Notes under the pieces: model-generated
Seen by the model: the letters and a program-made list of their open reading frames with translations, nothing else
Told to the model about the DNA's origin: nothing
Databases searched by the model: none
Program-made: the position numbers and the translations under genes
Shown here: positions 61,759 to 64,000 of the stretch, in pieces
Numbering within the stretch: position 1 is the stretch's first letter
Layout: the number at the start of each line of letters is the position of its first letter
NCBI RefSeq assembly: GCF_007830445.1
Contig: NZ_VLKR01000001.1
Location: 310,001-374,000, forward strand
Length of the DNA stretch: 64,000 bases
Origin: Sphingobacterium siyangense
GTDB lineage: Bacteria > Bacteroidota > Bacteroidia > Sphingobacteriales > Sphingobacteriaceae
Direction: 5' to 3'

Positions 61759-64000
61759 TTAATGTTCTGCCACGTCGACATGGTCATAATCTTCCTTCAT
61801 CAAGGCTTCATAATTTGTCTTTTCTTTCTTTCCAAAACGACGTTGAAGACTGTCAAATATGGAGTACACCACCGGTACAACAACCAAGGTTAAAAATAAA
61901 GAAGATAACAAACCACCAATGATAACGATCGCCAGACCTCTATTCATATCGGCACCGTCTCCAGTAGCGATTGCGATAGGAATCATACCAAATACCATGG
62001 CAATTGTCGTCATCAAAATCGGACGAAGACGCGCGTGATTGGCTGCCACCAACGCATCGTGTGTATTATCGCCAGCTTCCTTACGATGGTTGGCAAAGTC
62101 AACCAGCATGATCGCATTTTTGGCCACCAGACCAATCAACATGATGATACCCAAAATCGTAAAGATATTCAAGGTCTGATTTCCCAGCGCCAAGAACAAT
62201 AGGGCTCCGATAAACGACAATGGAATCGAAAACAAGACCACAAATGGTGTGATAAAACTATCGTATAAAGCAACCATTACCAAGTATACTAGGATAATAG
62301 ATGCCAATAAGGCAATACCCAAAGTACCAAAACCTTCGGTTTGGTTTTCCATATTACCACCCCAGATAAAGACGATACCCGGTTTACGCGGCAGTTTTTC
62401 AAACTGTGCCTGCCACTCTTGCGCTACGGTACCCATTGGTCTACCGATTGCCTGTCCCTGAATGGATACTGCCGGCGACTTGTCGCGACGTTCCAACAAC
62501 GTAGGTCCCGAACCAAAAGTTACATTGGCAAATTGATCCAAAGAAATAGAGGCACCCTGATTATTGATAAATTTCAGATCACGTACGTTGTCGATATTGG
62601 CACGACCATTTTCCGCATAGCGGATATTGATATCGTACTCGTTATCACCCGCTCTGTATTTGTTATCCGTATTTCCTGAAAATGCCGTCTGCATTGTCAT
62701 CCCCACAGTAGAGACATTCAGTCCCAAAGAGGTCATTTTATCACGGTCGATCTTCACATTAATCTCAGGGTTACCCGCTTCAGAAGTCAATTTGACACCC
62801 GCTGCCCCAGGAATCTTACGTAATTGATCTGCCGCCTTCTCTGCAAATTCCTGTGCATCTTCGACAGAAGCACCGATAATGGTCAGCTTCAATGGTGCCT
62901 GCTCCGCTCCCATGATACCCACGTTGACGGTTTTGATTTTTGCACCGATCAGTTTATTTTCCAGTTCACGCTTCAGCGTCGCTGAATACACCTGTGAGTT
63001 ACCCTCAAAATTTTCCTTGTCGAGGATCACGTGGATCTCCGATTTATAACGCGAACCCGTTGTTGAAGCCATACCGTCCGAAGACTGCCCCACTGTCGTA
63101 ATAATTTCTTTGACATCAGGTTTCGATTTAATATAAGCCTCCGCTTTTTGCGTCAACAAGTTGGTCTTCTCCAGGGAAGCATCTTTATCGAGTTCCAACT
63201 GGATGAAAAACTCCTTACGGTCGATACTCGGGAAGAAGTCCGAACCAATATACCCCATACCGACCAAAAAAAACGATGCAACAAGTAAACCGATTGCCAA
63301 AAACAACGTAGCCAATTTCGTACCGACGTTCTTTAAAGCCCAGGTCAACAATCCAGCAACCCAATGTGTAAAGCTGTTCAAACCGCTTTCAAAACCATGA
63401 ATAATACGACCAAAGAAAGAAGTTTTGCTCAAGTGCTCCAATTTACCGAAACGCGAGTATAACCAAGGCACTACCGTAAATGACACCAATAAGGATAATA
63501 AAGTCGAGATGATTACCGTCACACAGAATTGTGCCAGGATATTGGCCACCAAACCCGTAGACATCGCGATCGGCAGGAACACTACCACGATAACCAAGGT
63601 GATCGCCGTTACGGTAAATCCGATTTCCGAAGCACCATCATAGGCCGCACGCACCTTGTTTTTACCCATCTCCATGTGGCGGTGAATATTCTCGATAACA
63701 ACGATCGCGTCATCCACAAGAATACCTACTACCAGGGATAAACCGAGTAAAGACATCAAGTTTAAGGTATAGCCCATCAAAAGCAAGCCAATAAAGGTAG
63801 CAATCAAAGATAAAGGAATCGCCACCATGGTAATCGCCGCATTACGTAAACTTTGTAAGAAGAACAACATGATAAAGCCCACCAATGCGATGGCAATCAT
63901 TAAGTCATGGATCACGTTATCAGCTGCATTCAAGGTAAATTCTGAAGAGTCATTGGCCACCAGAATTTTAATATTCTGTGCCGCATAATCCTTCTCTACA
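61759..64000 (-). CDS. RND efflux pump permease, second copy (5' end beyond window)
   Basis: The frame runs off the right edge; the C-terminal 746 residues are visible. It is an HAE-1/AcrB-type pump, distinct from the one at 29856-32939. The visible part starts in the first porter loop (NIKILVANDSSEFTLNAADN) and contains helix 4 with SLVVGILVDDAIVVIENI (paired Asp), REFFIQLELDKDASLEKTN in the second porter loop, NQTLNIFTILGIIMLIGLVAKNAIMLVDFANH and the C-terminal charged tail. It is normal for an AcrB-type protein except that the sequence in hand is partial. Its adaptor and channel genes would lie outside, on the right. Ends in a strong terminator. Confidence 0.95.
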   Translation of the reverse strand, partial: VEKDYAAQNIKILVANDSSEFTLNAADNVIHDLMIAIALVGFIMLFFLQSLRNAAITMVAIPLSLIATFIGLLLMGYTLNLMSLLGLSLVVGILVDDAIVVIENIHRHMEMGKNKVRAAYDGASEIGFTVTAITLVIVVVFLPIAMSTGLVANILAQFCVTVIISTLLSLLVSFTVVPWLYSRFGKLEHLSKTSFFGRIIHGFESGLNSFTHWVAGLLTWALKNVGTKLATLFLAIGLLVASFFLVGMGYIGSDFFPSIDRKEFFIQLELDKDASLEKTNLLTQKAEAYIKSKPDVKEIITTVGQSSDGMASTTGSRYKSEIHVILDKENFEGNSQVYSATLKRELENKLIGAKIKTVNVGIMGAEQAPLKLTIIGASVEDAQEFAEKAADQLRKIPGAAGVKLTSEAGNPEINVKIDRDKMTSLGLNVSTVGMTMQTAFSGNTDNKYRAGDNEYDINIRYAENGRANIDNVRDLKFINNQGASISLDQFANVTFGSGPTLLERRDKSPAVSIQGQAIGRPMGTVAQEWQAQFEKLPRKPGIVFIWGGNMENQTEGFGTLGIALLASIILVYLVMVALYDSFITPFVVLFSIPLSFIGALLFLALGNQTLNIFTILGIIMLIGLVAKNAIMLVDFANHRKEAGDNTHDALVAANHARLRPILMTTIAMVFGMIPIAIATGDGADMNRGLAIVIIGGLLSSLFLTLVVVPVVYSIFDSLQRRFGKKEKTNYEALMKEDYDHVDVAEH

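Overview
The window reads as chromosomal DNA of a Bacteroidota bacterium, most likely Sphingobacteriaceae and plausibly Sphingobacterium (an inference from gene content, not a measured match). The support is: AT-rich intergenic DNA; promoter boxes of the Bacteroidota type (TTTG, about 19 bases, TAnnTTTG) before rplU, the dicarboxylate symporter, guaA, panB and others; a THX ribosomal protein; HMA-DUF3347, DUF3467 and DUF4954 proteins; and exported sugar oxidoreductases with Tat signals. Nearly all of it is ordinary, densely packed chromosome. I see no phage, insertion sequence, CRISPR array, tRNA or rRNA.

Layout. 1-8.8 kb: a truncated DUF885 gene with an AraC regulator, an SH3-like exported protein plus a long TPR protein of unknown role, a small metal-type cassette (Cys-rich exported protein and HMA-DUF3347 protein), a TIGR01777 epimerase and a fumarylacetoacetate-hydrolase-family enzyme. 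8.9-11.8 kb: the methionine importer metN-metI-metQ with a SEC-C protein overlapping its end. 11.9-20.5 kb: an alpha/beta-hydrolase remnant, a dicarboxylate symporter, a ferredoxin divergent from a LuxC-like acyl-CoA reductase, an FtsE-like ATPase, grpE-dnaJ, a small beta-barrel protein, an NlpC/P60 peptidase and a universal stress protein. 20.6-28.6 kb: a minus-strand block (pyrF; guaA, a binding-protein-like lipoprotein and an RsmB-type methyltransferase; a thioredoxin-like protein; an RluA-type synthase), then panB, a membrane protein and a 50-residue THX gene. 28.8-34.2 kb: a complete RND efflux operon (adaptor, pump, TolC).

35.7-45.2 kb is the most distinctive region: eight closely spaced minus-strand genes encoding an FGE-sulfatase-domain protein, two Tat-exported Gfo/Idh/MocA oxidoreductases, an ApbE flavin transferase, a hydroxypyruvate-isomerase-like TIM barrel, a NupG-like transporter, a GMC oxidoreductase and its Tat lipoprotein partner (gluconate 2-dehydrogenase subunit 3 family). 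It looks like a periplasmic sugar or glycoside oxidation pathway of the 3-keto type.

45.4-64 kb: two envelope lipoproteins, rplU-rpmA, an M13 peptidase behind a GNAT-nitrilase fusion, DUF3467 behind an M42 peptidase, lgt, a trpB without trpA beside it, a frameshifted L,D-transpeptidase, an HMA-AraC fusion regulator, glmS-DUF4954 and a second RND pump cut by the right edge. Between the nitrilase gene and DUF3467 lies an unexplained array of CAGTG/CACTG pentamers at an exact 11-bp period inside a larger inverted repeat (51547-51636). It is the clearest non-coding structure in the window.
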